NCBI GenBank assembly: GCA_017938785.1
Contig: JAGBAU010000052.1
Location: forward strand, 1 to 21,426
DNA length: 21,426 bases
From: Clostridia bacterium
GTDB taxonomy: Bacteria > Bacillota_A > Clostridia > Christensenellales > Aristaeellaceae
Direction: 5' to 3'
The stretch's first letter is position 1; every line of letters begins with the position of its first letter. Under the pieces are notes generated by a model. The model worked only from the letters and a program-made list of their open reading frames with translations. It was not told where the DNA came from and did not search any database. A program made the translations under genes and the position numbers. Positions 14,165 through 20,642 of the stretch are shown here, piece after piece.

Positions 14165-14763
14165 TCAACTTTATCAAGAATTTATTCAAGAAACCGGATA
14201 AATGGATTGCCGTGGATGTGGAACTGGACGGCAACCGTCCCAGCCGCATCATCCAGCTTTCCTATCTCATCATCGAAGGCCGCAAGGTGCGCGGCAAAAA
14301 CTTCTATTTTGCTGCGAAGAGCATCAATCGCTACGCCCGCAAGGTGCACGGCCTGGGTGTGTACGAGCTGCGCAAGCTCTCCGGCGGCGATGTGTTCGCC
14401 TATCATGCAGATGAAATCTTCCGTGATTTCCAGGACTGCAAGCTGGTCATCGGCCACGATGTGGGCGGCGATATCCGCTACATCCGCAATGAATTCAGTC
14501 GCATCGGCGTGAAATTCCCGGATTTCCCCATCTTCTGCACCCTGCGCCACTACACCGAGGAGGCGCACATTCCGCTCAAGCAGAATCCCAACGTGCTGAA
14601 GCCCCCGAAGCTGGAGGAGCTTTGCCAGCACTTCGGCCTATCCCAGGAATTCATTGCCGGCAAGTGCCATAAGTGGTACGGCGGCGGCGACCGTGCCCAT
14701 GATGCCCGCTACGATGCGGCGGCGGCCTACCTGTGCATGCTGGTAGGCGAGAAAATGGCCTGA
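14161..14763 (+). CDS. 3'-5' exonuclease, DEDDh family (DnaQ-like)
   Basis: A 200-residue nuclease starting with GTG (14161) that overlaps the lyase stop (GTGA). DEDDh motifs: D19 and E21 in AVDVELDG, IGHDVGGDIRYI (Exo II aspartate) and HDARYDAAAAY (Exo III histidine and aspartate). The fold hydrolyses nucleotides from 3' ends with two metal ions; substrate is unknown (DNA proofreading or RNA trimming). It lacks other DNA polymerase III domains. It shares the lyase promoter by overlap. About 104 bases downstream begins the regulated foldase gene. Confidence 0.88.
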   Translation: MINFIKNLFKKPDKWIAVDVELDGNRPSRIIQLSYLIIEGRKVRGKNFYFAAKSINRYARKVHGLGVYELRKLSGGDVFAYHADEIFRDFQDCKLVIGHDVGGDIRYIRNEFSRIGVKFPDFPIFCTLRHYTEEAHIPLKQNPNVLKPPKLEELCQHFGLSQEFIAGKCHKWYGGGDRAHDARYDAAAAYLCMLVGEKMA

Positions 14764-14806
14764 GCTTTACAAAACGTACAATTCAGTGACATCCGCACAT
14801 GATTGA

Positions 14807-14830
14807 TAGCACAGAAGCAATTCTGTGCTA
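14807..14830. promoter_or_regulatory. Perfect 10-bp inverted repeat, candidate operator
   Basis: TAGCACAGAA (14807-14816) and TTCTGTGCTA (14821-14830) are exact complements around GCAA. The right arm covers the TG of the extended -10 and the first two bases of TATAAT (14829-14834), so a bound repressor would block RNA polymerase. No T-run follows, so it is not a good terminator for the exonuclease. Confidence 0.62.
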
Positions 14831-14834
14831 TAAT
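14826..14834 (+). promoter_or_regulatory. Extended -10 promoter of foldase gene
   Basis: TGCTATAAT with TATAAT at 14829-14834. The only -35-like hexamer is TTGATA (14803-14808) at a 20-base spacing, too far for sigma-A, so it depends on the extended -10 or on an activator. The leader to the ATG at 14868 is about 27 bases. Confidence 0.65.
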
Positions 14835-14867
14835 TATATCGAAGACCCCATGGAGGTAAACTGATAT

Positions 14868-16115
14868 ATGAAAATGAAAACCATGATTGCAATCATGCTC
14901 GTGCTGGCGCTCGTAGCCGCCGGCATGGGCGTTTGGGCAGGTATCAGCCGCAAGGAGATTTCAGCGCTGCATGCCCGCATTGCGGAGCTGGAAGCCGCGC
15001 TTGTTCCCACGGCTGAGGAAGAAGCTGTTGTTCTTGTCGAGAATCCCGACGCCATCGCAGCTGAATTCAACGGCGGCACGATTACCGCAGCCGAAGCAGC
15101 GCAGGAATACGCCCTGATCTCCAGCTATTACCAGATGATGGGCATGGACGAGGCTGAATACGCCGAGAACGCCAAGTACAGCGTGATCGATGGCCTGGTG
15201 GAACAGAAGGTGCTGGAAATCAAGGCCAAGGAAGCCGGCGTCTATGAGCTCACCGATGCGCGCAAAGCTCAAATCGAGGAGCAGGTGAAGGCGGAGTATG
15301 AGGACAACATCGAATACTACATGGCCTTCCGTTTCGATGACAGCAAATCTGATGCCGAGGTTCGCGAGGAGACCATCGCTTACCTGAACGAGAACGGCTA
15401 TTCCTATGAGCAGATGCTCGCCGACGCTCAGCAGAATGCTTGGCGCGATGCGCTCTATGAGCATGTGACCAGGGATATGACGATCACGGATGAACAGCTG
15501 CGCGAATTCTATGAGACTCAGGTGACCACCGATGAAATGACCTATCAGGCCAGCTTCACCGAGTATGAAATGGACGCCGAGGCCGGTCGGACCATTGTGT
15601 GGCATCCCGCAGGCGTGCGCAGGATTGAGTATTTCCAGCTCAGCTTTGACGACGCTCAGGCCATCGAATACCTGAGCCTGCAGGCAGCCGTTGAGGGCGG
15701 CGATACCTCCAAGCAGGCGGATCTGGACGCCCTCTATACCCAGCTGGACGAGAAGGTTCAGGCGGCGCTCAGCCGCATCCAGGGCGGAGAAGATTTCACT
15801 TCCGTAGCAGCTGAGTTCGGCGGCATACTGGAAGCTCGAGTTGGTGCACAGTCCAGCCTCCGCGGCGATGCGTTCCGTGATGCCGCCATGGGCCTTGCAA
15901 ACGTGGGCGATGTGTCCGGCGCGGTGCGCACCGACGGCGGCGTATGTATCCTGCGCTATGCAGGGGATGTACCCCAGGGTGCGGTTCCATTTGAAACCGT
16001 GGCTGACGAACTGCGCGTGAACTACGCGGCCGAGATTCAATCCAGTATCTATAATGCCACCGTGCTTCAGTGGATGGATGAAGCCAATATCCAGTACCAT
16101 CTGGATGTATTCTAA
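14868..16115 (+). CDS. Membrane-anchored SurA/PrsA-like peptidyl-prolyl isomerase or foldase
   Basis: A 415-residue protein with an N-terminal membrane segment (IAIMLVLALVAAGMGVWAGI) and no lipobox, then a short coiled-coil (ISALHARIAELEAAL). Residues 60-230 match the SurA_N-type helical chaperone domain (FNGGTITAAEAAQEY, VIDGLVEQKVLEIKAKEAGV). Residues 250-380 resemble a parvulin domain (GGEDFTSVAAEFG, GLANVGDVSGAVRTDGGVCI), but with a long insert after strand 1 and without clear catalytic histidines, so isomerase activity is doubtful. It should help proteins fold outside the membrane. GGAGGT precedes the ATG by eight bases. Its promoter carries the inverted repeat, suggesting control. The facing minus-strand unit encodes signal peptidases. 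Confidence 0.82.
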   Translation: MKMKTMIAIMLVLALVAAGMGVWAGISRKEISALHARIAELEAALVPTAEEEAVVLVENPDAIAAEFNGGTITAAEAAQEYALISSYYQMMGMDEAEYAENAKYSVIDGLVEQKVLEIKAKEAGVYELTDARKAQIEEQVKAEYEDNIEYYMAFRFDDSKSDAEVREETIAYLNENGYSYEQMLADAQQNAWRDALYEHVTRDMTITDEQLREFYETQVTTDEMTYQASFTEYEMDAEAGRTIVWHPAGVRRIEYFQLSFDDAQAIEYLSLQAAVEGGDTSKQADLDALYTQLDEKVQAALSRIQGGEDFTSVAAEFGGILEARVGAQSSLRGDAFRDAAMGLANVGDVSGAVRTDGGVCILRYAGDVPQGAVPFETVADELRVNYAAEIQSSIYNATVLQWMDEANIQYHLDVF

Positions 16116-16161
16116 GGCCAAAAGGAAACCCCGTGCATATACACGGGGTTTCCTTTTGGTC
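16116..16161. terminator. Long-stem bidirectional terminator
   Basis: CCAAAAGGAAACCCCGTG and CACGGGGTTTCCTTTTGG form a perfect 18-bp stem around CATATA, with a G-U and G-C pair outside. The right arm supplies TTTCCTTTT for plus-strand termination and AAAAGG reads as CCTTTT on the minus strand. It separates the convergent foldase and M1-like genes and touches the latter's stop codon at 16160. Confidence 0.88.
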
Positions 16162-17662
16162 AATCCAGCCAGAAGATATCCTGGTTCACGTAGTCTCCCA
16201 CGTTGAATACCCAGTCGGTGAGATAATTCTTCCAGCTGCCGCCGCTGGCTTCGTTCAGGGCGTTTACAAGGTCCATTTCGCTCAGTACATCTACCGCCAG
16301 TCCCCTTTCATGGAACAGCTTCAGCGCGCCGATCAGGTCTTCCCGGCCCATGGCGGTGTAGAGCTCATGAAAAACCACTGCGCCCCGCTGGCGAACCACG
16401 ATTTCGTACTCGTATTCGGTGAACAGGGAAGCATCGCTGGAAACCACCAGTCCGCCGGGAATGGTGAGCTGCAGCGCGTCCACCAGATCCTCGTTCAGAG
16501 CAGCGAGGTAGGCGTCGTGGCCTTCGCGCTCCTCCAGCATCAGGTAGGCCAGGAATTCGCTCACGGAATCCGAAAGCCAGGCGTCGGAAGCGGGATGCGC
16601 CCATGCGCTGCGGCCGAAGCACTGCTGGGCGATGAAGAAGCGGATGGCGTGGTCGAGGGTGCGTCCACCTTCCTTAAGGACATTTTCCGGCAGCCACAGG
16701 CATGCGGTATGGGGGAGTGCGCCGGGCAGGTAATCTGCCTGCACGATGTCGATTTGCTCAAAGGGCAGGGGGCCGAACCAGCCTTCACAGGTTTCGATGG
16801 CCTCGACGGCGGTTTGAAGCACCTGACTGGCATTCTTCTTTACGTCCGTGCGCAGGCGGACCTCCACACCGGAAGCAGTGCTTGTTGTGCGTTCATTGAG
16901 ACCCTGGCTGATGACCATGGAAAAATCATGCACATCTTTTGCCTGCACAGTCCATGTGCGGGTTTTGTTTGCGCCTTCGGTATGGGATTCTGCGCCGCCG
17001 GTGGTAAGTATCAACGCATCCGGCAGGGTGATGGTTGCGGTATAGTCGGCGGCGGGGGTATCGATGTAGCGCGTGTAGGAGGTGGCCATGTTCAGGATGA
17101 ATTCGCCCTCTGTGTCCGTGGCGGCTGGCGCGAAATAGAAATCGCTCAGGCGGCATTCGCCTTCCGAAACGCCCATGAAGGCTCCGTTGGCGGTGAGCAG
17201 AAGGTAGTAGTCGAACACGAATTCGCAGCTTTCGCCGGGTTCCAGATTACAGGCTACACGCAGGAAGGTTTCATCCTTACCCTGGTAACCCCAGTCGGCT
17301 TTCGAACCGTTTACGCGCACAGAGGTAAGATCGATGCCACCGGGCAGGTAACCGTTCGGGAAGGCCTTGTTCAGGTTGTCGCCCTCGTAGAACAGGGCGC
17401 TCTGGCGGCGGAACATATTCGCAGGCGCATAGAATACCACACGATCCAGCTTTCTGCCGGAAGCGTTGGAATACACAAGGCGCTGCGACATGCGCAGCGC
17501 TTGTTCTTCATTCAGGTATTCCATTGTAAGTTCACACTGGTTTGCGGGAGCCTCTTCGGCATATGCGATGCTGATCACGGCGGAAATCACCGCACTGAAT
17601 ACCAGCAACGCAGCCAGAACGATGGCGATCATGCGAACCAGGCGCTTCTGCTTCTTGTTCAT
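16160..17662 (-). CDS. Membrane-anchored M1-peptidase-like protein lacking zinc ligands (pseudo-peptidase)
   Basis: A 500-residue protein with an N-terminal hydrophobic segment (residues 10-34, possible cleavage after AYA35), a beta-rich N-terminal domain (about 40-265) and a C-terminal M1/gluzincin-like part. The spot of HELAHQWFG is FFIAQQCFG (342-350): both zinc histidines are F342 and Q346 and the catalytic glutamate is F343. The later NEGFA ligand is SDSVS (364-368), E to D365. The catalytic tyrosine region reads VVRQRGA with R424. It is therefore probably not a metallopeptidase; a binding or scaffold role is inferred. AAAGGAA precedes the start; 13 bases after the signal peptidase gene, it ends the operon at 16160. 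Confidence 0.78.
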   Translation of the reverse strand: MNKKQKRLVRMIAIVLAALLVFSAVISAVISIAYAEEAPANQCELTMEYLNEEQALRMSQRLVYSNASGRKLDRVVFYAPANMFRRQSALFYEGDNLNKAFPNGYLPGGIDLTSVRVNGSKADWGYQGKDETFLRVACNLEPGESCEFVFDYYLLLTANGAFMGVSEGECRLSDFYFAPAATDTEGEFILNMATSYTRYIDTPAADYTATITLPDALILTTGGAESHTEGANKTRTWTVQAKDVHDFSMVISQGLNERTTSTASGVEVRLRTDVKKNASQVLQTAVEAIETCEGWFGPLPFEQIDIVQADYLPGALPHTACLWLPENVLKEGGRTLDHAIRFFIAQQCFGRSAWAHPASDAWLSDSVSEFLAYLMLEEREGHDAYLAALNEDLVDALQLTIPGGLVVSSDASLFTEYEYEIVVRQRGAVVFHELYTAMGREDLIGALKLFHERGLAVDVLSEMDLVNALNEASGGSWKNYLTDWVFNVGDYVNQDIFWLD

Positions 17663-17675
17663 TGAAGTTCCTTTC

Positions 17676-18386
17676 TCATTCCACAGTGCGGATGGAGCTC
17701 AGCGGCCAGATAACGCTGCGCACGCGGCCAACGATCATATCATCAGTGATGGGGCCGACGTCGCGGTTGGGCTGGGCGTCGTTCCAGTCGCGGGAATCGT
17801 GGCTGTTGTAGCGGTTGTCACCCACAACGAAATATTCGTTCTCGCCCAGGGTGTAGGGTGCATAGTCATCGGAGGAGCCGCCCAGGAAGTACAGGGCATA
17901 GCGCTCGTCCAGCATCTCATCCACGATCTGGGTGTTGCCATCTGCATCGGTGGTTTCGTACAGCACATGGGTGACGCCGTTCTCACGGTAAACCTGGTCG
18001 CCCGGCACTGCCACGGCGCGCTTGACGAAGTTGGTGCGGCCACGGTTGGGATAGTAGCAGATGACCACATCGCCGCGGTCGATATCATCAAACTTGGTGT
18101 CCAGAACGCTCACGAACAGGCGCTCATTGTTGAGCAGCGTGGAGTTCATGGAATCGCCGTCCACGCGGATGATCTGGAACAGGAAGGTGCGGATGACAAA
18201 TACCACCAGCAGGGCCACTGCGATGGAGATGATCCATTCACGGGCTTCCTTTTTCCAGTCCTTCTTGGGCTTGGCAGGGGCAGCCTGCGCAGCATCGGTG
18301 AGGATTTCTTCAATATTCTCGGCCTCTGCGGCGGTTTCCTGTGCTTCGGTATTGATTTCGGGGTTCAGGTTTTTGTTTTCCTCCAT
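17676..18386 (-). CDS. lepB: Signal peptidase I (first of a tandem pair, long acidic N-terminus)
   Basis: A 236-residue membrane serine protease that removes signal peptides outside the membrane. Residues 1-49 are an acidic/Ala-rich cytoplasmic extension, 51-69 the single membrane span (WIISIAVALLVVFVIRTFL), S79 the nucleophile in VDGDSMNSTL, K122 the general base in FVKRAVAVPGD, then VVGDNRYNSHDSRDW near the end, with an insert of about 45 residues before it. The start at 18386 has GAGGT nine bases upstream; an in-frame TTG at 18422 without a ribosome site was refused. It follows the second signal peptidase gene with a 38-base gap. Confidence 0.94.
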   Translation of the reverse strand: MEENKNLNPEINTEAQETAAEAENIEEILTDAAQAAPAKPKKDWKKEAREWIISIAVALLVVFVIRTFLFQIIRVDGDSMNSTLLNNERLFVSVLDTKFDDIDRGDVVICYYPNRGRTNFVKRAVAVPGDQVYRENGVTHVLYETTDADGNTQIVDEMLDERYALYFLGGSSDDYAPYTLGENEYFVVGDNRYNSHDSRDWNDAQPNRDVGPITDDMIVGRVRSVIWPLSSIRTVE

Positions 18387-18424
18387 GAAAGCGTACCTCG
18401 TTTCTGTATAGTGCGAATTCAAAC

Positions 18425-18931
18425 TTAATCGATGGTTCTGAATGGCCAGAGCACCAGCCGGACCCGGCCCAGCAGGTTTTCAGATGAGATGAAACCCATA
18501 TCCTCTGCGCGGCTGTCGTAGCTTTCGGCGCGATTATCGCCCAGCACCAGGTATTCATCCTCGCCAAGAGAAGCGGAATAATCCTCAGAGGGGCCGGTGG
18601 CATAGGGCTCGGAGAGGGGGGTTCCGTTCACATAGGTGCGGCTGTCGATGATCTCCACGGTATCGCCGGGAAGTCCGATTACCCGCTTGATGTAAGTTCC
18701 ACTGCGGCTGGGAAAGCTGCATTCCACGATGCTTCCGCGTTCGGGCTGTCTTTGGCCTGTGTAGTCAAACCGGGTTACCAGCAGGATATCCCCGCTGCGC
18801 AGGGTATCCACCATGGACGTGCCCTCTACGCGCACTGTATGAAATACGAACAGGTGCACACAAAGGCAGACGGCGGCAAAGCCGATCACGATTGCCGCTG
18901 TGGGCAGGATGCTGCGGATGAGTTTCTTCAT
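18425..18931 (-). CDS. lepB: Signal peptidase I (second of a tandem pair, compact form)
   Basis: A 168-residue signal peptidase I of minimal length. Residues 10-30 are the membrane anchor, S39 the nucleophile in VEGTSMVDTL, K82 the base in YIKRVIGLPGD, and VLGDNRAESYDSRAEDMGFI the C-terminal box. Compared with its neighbour it lacks the long N-terminal tail and the insert, so it may cut a different set of precursors. AAGGAAGAAGA precedes the ATG, and its ATG overlaps the DUF951 stop (ATGA), so it is coupled to DUF951. Confidence 0.95.
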   Translation of the reverse strand: MKKLIRSILPTAAIVIGFAAVCLCVHLFVFHTVRVEGTSMVDTLRSGDILLVTRFDYTGQRQPERGSIVECSFPSRSGTYIKRVIGLPGDTVEIIDSRTYVNGTPLSEPYATGPSEDYSASLGEDEYLVLGDNRAESYDSRAEDMGFISSENLLGRVRLVLWPFRTID

Positions 18932-19125
18932 TCTTCTTCCTTGACGGCAGGGGTAACGATCTTTTTCACCCGCTTTTCAAAGGTGGGGCGGTCCAGCATG
19001 ACGATGCGGCCGCACTTCTCGCAGCGAATCTTGATGTCTGCGCCCACATAGGTCACCGTCCACAGATCGCTTCCGCAGGGATGGGTCTTACGCATCTTTA
19101 CCAGATCGCCGGTATTGAGCAGCAT
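18928..19125 (-). CDS. DUF951 family protein, 65 aa
   Basis: A 65-residue cytoplasmic protein, GDLVKMRKTHPCGSDLWTVT followed by IRCEKCGRIVMLDRPTFEKR, the core of DUF951, a small Bacillota family of unknown function. A CxxC pair (C33-type, CEKC) plus the cysteine in HPCG may bind zinc. AAAGGAGGG precedes the start at 19125. The four-base overlap with the signal peptidase gene shows joint translation. Confidence 0.93.
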   Translation of the reverse strand: MLLNTGDLVKMRKTHPCGSDLWTVTYVGADIKIRCEKCGRIVMLDRPTFEKRVKKIVTPAVKEEE

Positions 19126-19213
19126 TCAGCGCCCTCCTTTAAACTTCATTGTATTCTGAAAGTATTAAGCCAAAATCAATTTATTATAGCGCCCGTATGT
19201 TAAATACAGGTGT

Positions 19214-20455
19214 TCATTCGGGATCGATTTCGTAGCAGAAGCAGCGGCCGGTGACGTCACTTACGCAGATGGCAAGCTGGCCGGAATAGACCGGGGCGTC
19301 CAGCATGTCCGCAAGCTTTGGATTGCGCTTGGTGCGGGCTGCGAGGGCCATGGCATGGTATTCGCCATTGCGAATGTAGCCCACGGACCAGTTGTCCACA
19401 CCGTCCATGCCGCTGAAGCTGCGATTGCATGCGCCTTCCTCCAGGTCAAAGCGGTCAAGGGTTACATGATAGAAACCCACGCCGGGCGTGGCGGATGCTT
19501 CGCATACGGGCTCGCCCTCAAAGGGTGCATATTCCAGCTCATACTCCGCGCCCTTCAGGCGGCGGCGGGCGATGTTCAGGGTCATGGGGCAGCGGTCGAT
19601 GCCGATGAAGTTGCGTCCGCAGCGTCGGGCAGCTTCCAGTGTGGTGCTGCTTCCGGCGAAGGGATCCAGCACCGTTTCGCCCGCGCGGGAGCCGCACTTC
19701 ACAATGCGCTCCAGCAGGGACAGGGGCTTCTGGGTATCGTAGCCCGTGCGCTCCGGGTCCTTCTGCTGCAGGTGGGAAAGATCGTTCCATACGTCGGTGG
19801 GGGCCACCGGGTCGTCATCGTAGTAGGTATATACGCGGCCGCCGGTGCGGATGGAGCGGTATACGCGGCCATCCGGGTCCACGTGCTTGCGCATATGGTT
19901 GCTGCGGGGCTCGGTGGGGGGAGCCATGACCTCGGTTACGTTGAAATCGTATTGACTGGTTTTGCGGTAGAACAGGATGACGTCGTGCTTGCGGCTGAAG
20001 TGGCGCATGGAGCGTCCGCCGGACTGGTACACCCAGATGATTTCATTCAGGAAATTGTCCTCACCGAAGATTTCGTCCATCATCAGGCGCAGGTAGGGGT
20101 GGGTGCGGTAGTCGATGTGCAAAAAGATCATGCCGTCGGCGCGCAGCAGTTCCCGGCAGCGGGTGAGTACGCCGCGCATCATGTCCAGGAATTCGCTGCG
20201 GTTCAGGGAATCGGAGAAGGTTTCCAGCTCCAAAGAGCCGCGGCCGTTCTTCCAGTCATCTTCGCCCACGCGTACGCGCATGACGAACTTATCGCCGGTC
20301 TGGAAGGGCGGGTCCAGGTAGATCAGCTTGATCTCTCCTGCATGGGTATCGAGCAGCCTGTCCAGGCCATTGATTACATCCGTGAGCAGGAAACGGCCGA
20401 TGGAACCGCTTCCTTCATGCTTTTCGCGGGCAATGTTGATCTTTCTGGGCTGCAT
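19214..20455 (-). CDS. Orphan site-specific DNA methyltransferase, beta class (N6-adenine or N4-cytosine)
   Basis: A 413-residue enzyme with motif IV DPPF at 48-51 before motif I DPFAGSS at 264-270, the beta-class order of type III Mod and type II methyltransferases. Preceding motif I is YDTQKPLSLLERIV. Residues 310-413 carry DGVDNWSVGYIRNGEY and ISVSDV-like IAVCVSD-type patterns found at the end of type III Mod-like methyltransferases. It should use SAM to modify adenine N6 or cytosine N4 at an unknown site. No restriction gene is beside it. The start at 20455 has GGAGGA five bases upstream, and the promoter at 20487-20515 serves it. It is divergent from the polymerase gene. Confidence 0.9.
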   Translation of the reverse strand: MQPRKINIAREKHEGSGSIGRFLLTDVINGLDRLLDTHAGEIKLIYLDPPFQTGDKFVMRVRVGEDDWKNGRGSLELETFSDSLNRSEFLDMMRGVLTRCRELLRADGMIFLHIDYRTHPYLRLMMDEIFGEDNFLNEIIWVYQSGGRSMRHFSRKHDVILFYRKTSQYDFNVTEVMAPPTEPRSNHMRKHVDPDGRVYRSIRTGGRVYTYYDDDPVAPTDVWNDLSHLQQKDPERTGYDTQKPLSLLERIVKCGSRAGETVLDPFAGSSTTLEAARRCGRNFIGIDRCPMTLNIARRRLKGAEYELEYAPFEGEPVCEASATPGVGFYHVTLDRFDLEEGACNRSFSGMDGVDNWSVGYIRNGEYHAMALAARTKRNPKLADMLDAPVYSGQLAICVSDVTGRCFCYEIDPE

Positions 20456-20486
20456 ACGAATTCCTCCGCATAATAATCTAACTTAT

Positions 20487-20515
20487 ATTATACCACCCTT
20501 TTGCATATGCGGCAA
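20487..20515 (-). promoter_or_regulatory. Promoter for the DNA methyltransferase
   Basis: Minus strand: -35 TTGCCG (20510-20515), 17-base spacer, -10 TATAAT (20487-20492) with an upstream TGG (extended -10). Confidence 0.75.
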
Positions 20516-20564
20516 GCGCTATTTCCGCCTCAATTCCGCCGGAACGATTTAATGCCGTGTTCGA

Positions 20565-20592
20565 TTGCAATTTCGAACATATGTGCTATAAT
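20565..20592 (+). promoter_or_regulatory. Promoter for DNA polymerase IV
   Basis: -35 TTGCAA (20565-20570), 16-base spacer, -10 TATAAT (20587-20592) with TGC before it. The spacer and -10 are overlapped by the first LexA-like box. Confidence 0.75.
20574..20587. promoter_or_regulatory. LexA/SOS box 1, one mismatch
   Basis: CGAACATATGTGCT fits the Bacillota SOS box CGAACATATGTTCG in its first half and differs by GTGC for GTTC in the second. It overlaps the promoter spacer and the first base of the -10. A GTTCG half-site also lies at 20559-20563. Confidence 0.65.
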
Positions 20593-20600
20593 AAATATAT

Positions 20601-20614
20601 AGAACACGTGTTCT
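20601..20614. promoter_or_regulatory. LexA/SOS box 2, perfect palindrome
   Basis: AGAACACGTGTTCT is a perfect palindrome and fits GAAC-N4-GTTC, the LexA recognition pattern of Bacillota. It lies just downstream of the expected transcript start, 27 bases centre to centre from box 1, upstream of the polymerase ATG at 20643. Confidence 0.82.
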
Positions 20615-20642
20615 TTTATATCGAAAAGGCAGGCGGTTTCTC

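Noticed and set aside
16133..17665. Long plus-strand open frame opposite the M1-like gene
   Set aside because: It begins within the terminator hairpin and has no ribosome site; the minus frame has a signal peptide and M1-like blocks.
18387..18422. TTG start 12 codons before the first signal peptidase ATG
   Set aside because: No ribosome site; GAGGT serves the ATG at 18386.
19183..19188. TATAAT on the minus strand before DUF951
   Set aside because: No -35-like hexamer at 16-18 bases and no TG extension, so support for a promoter is weak, although the 88-base gap could hold one.
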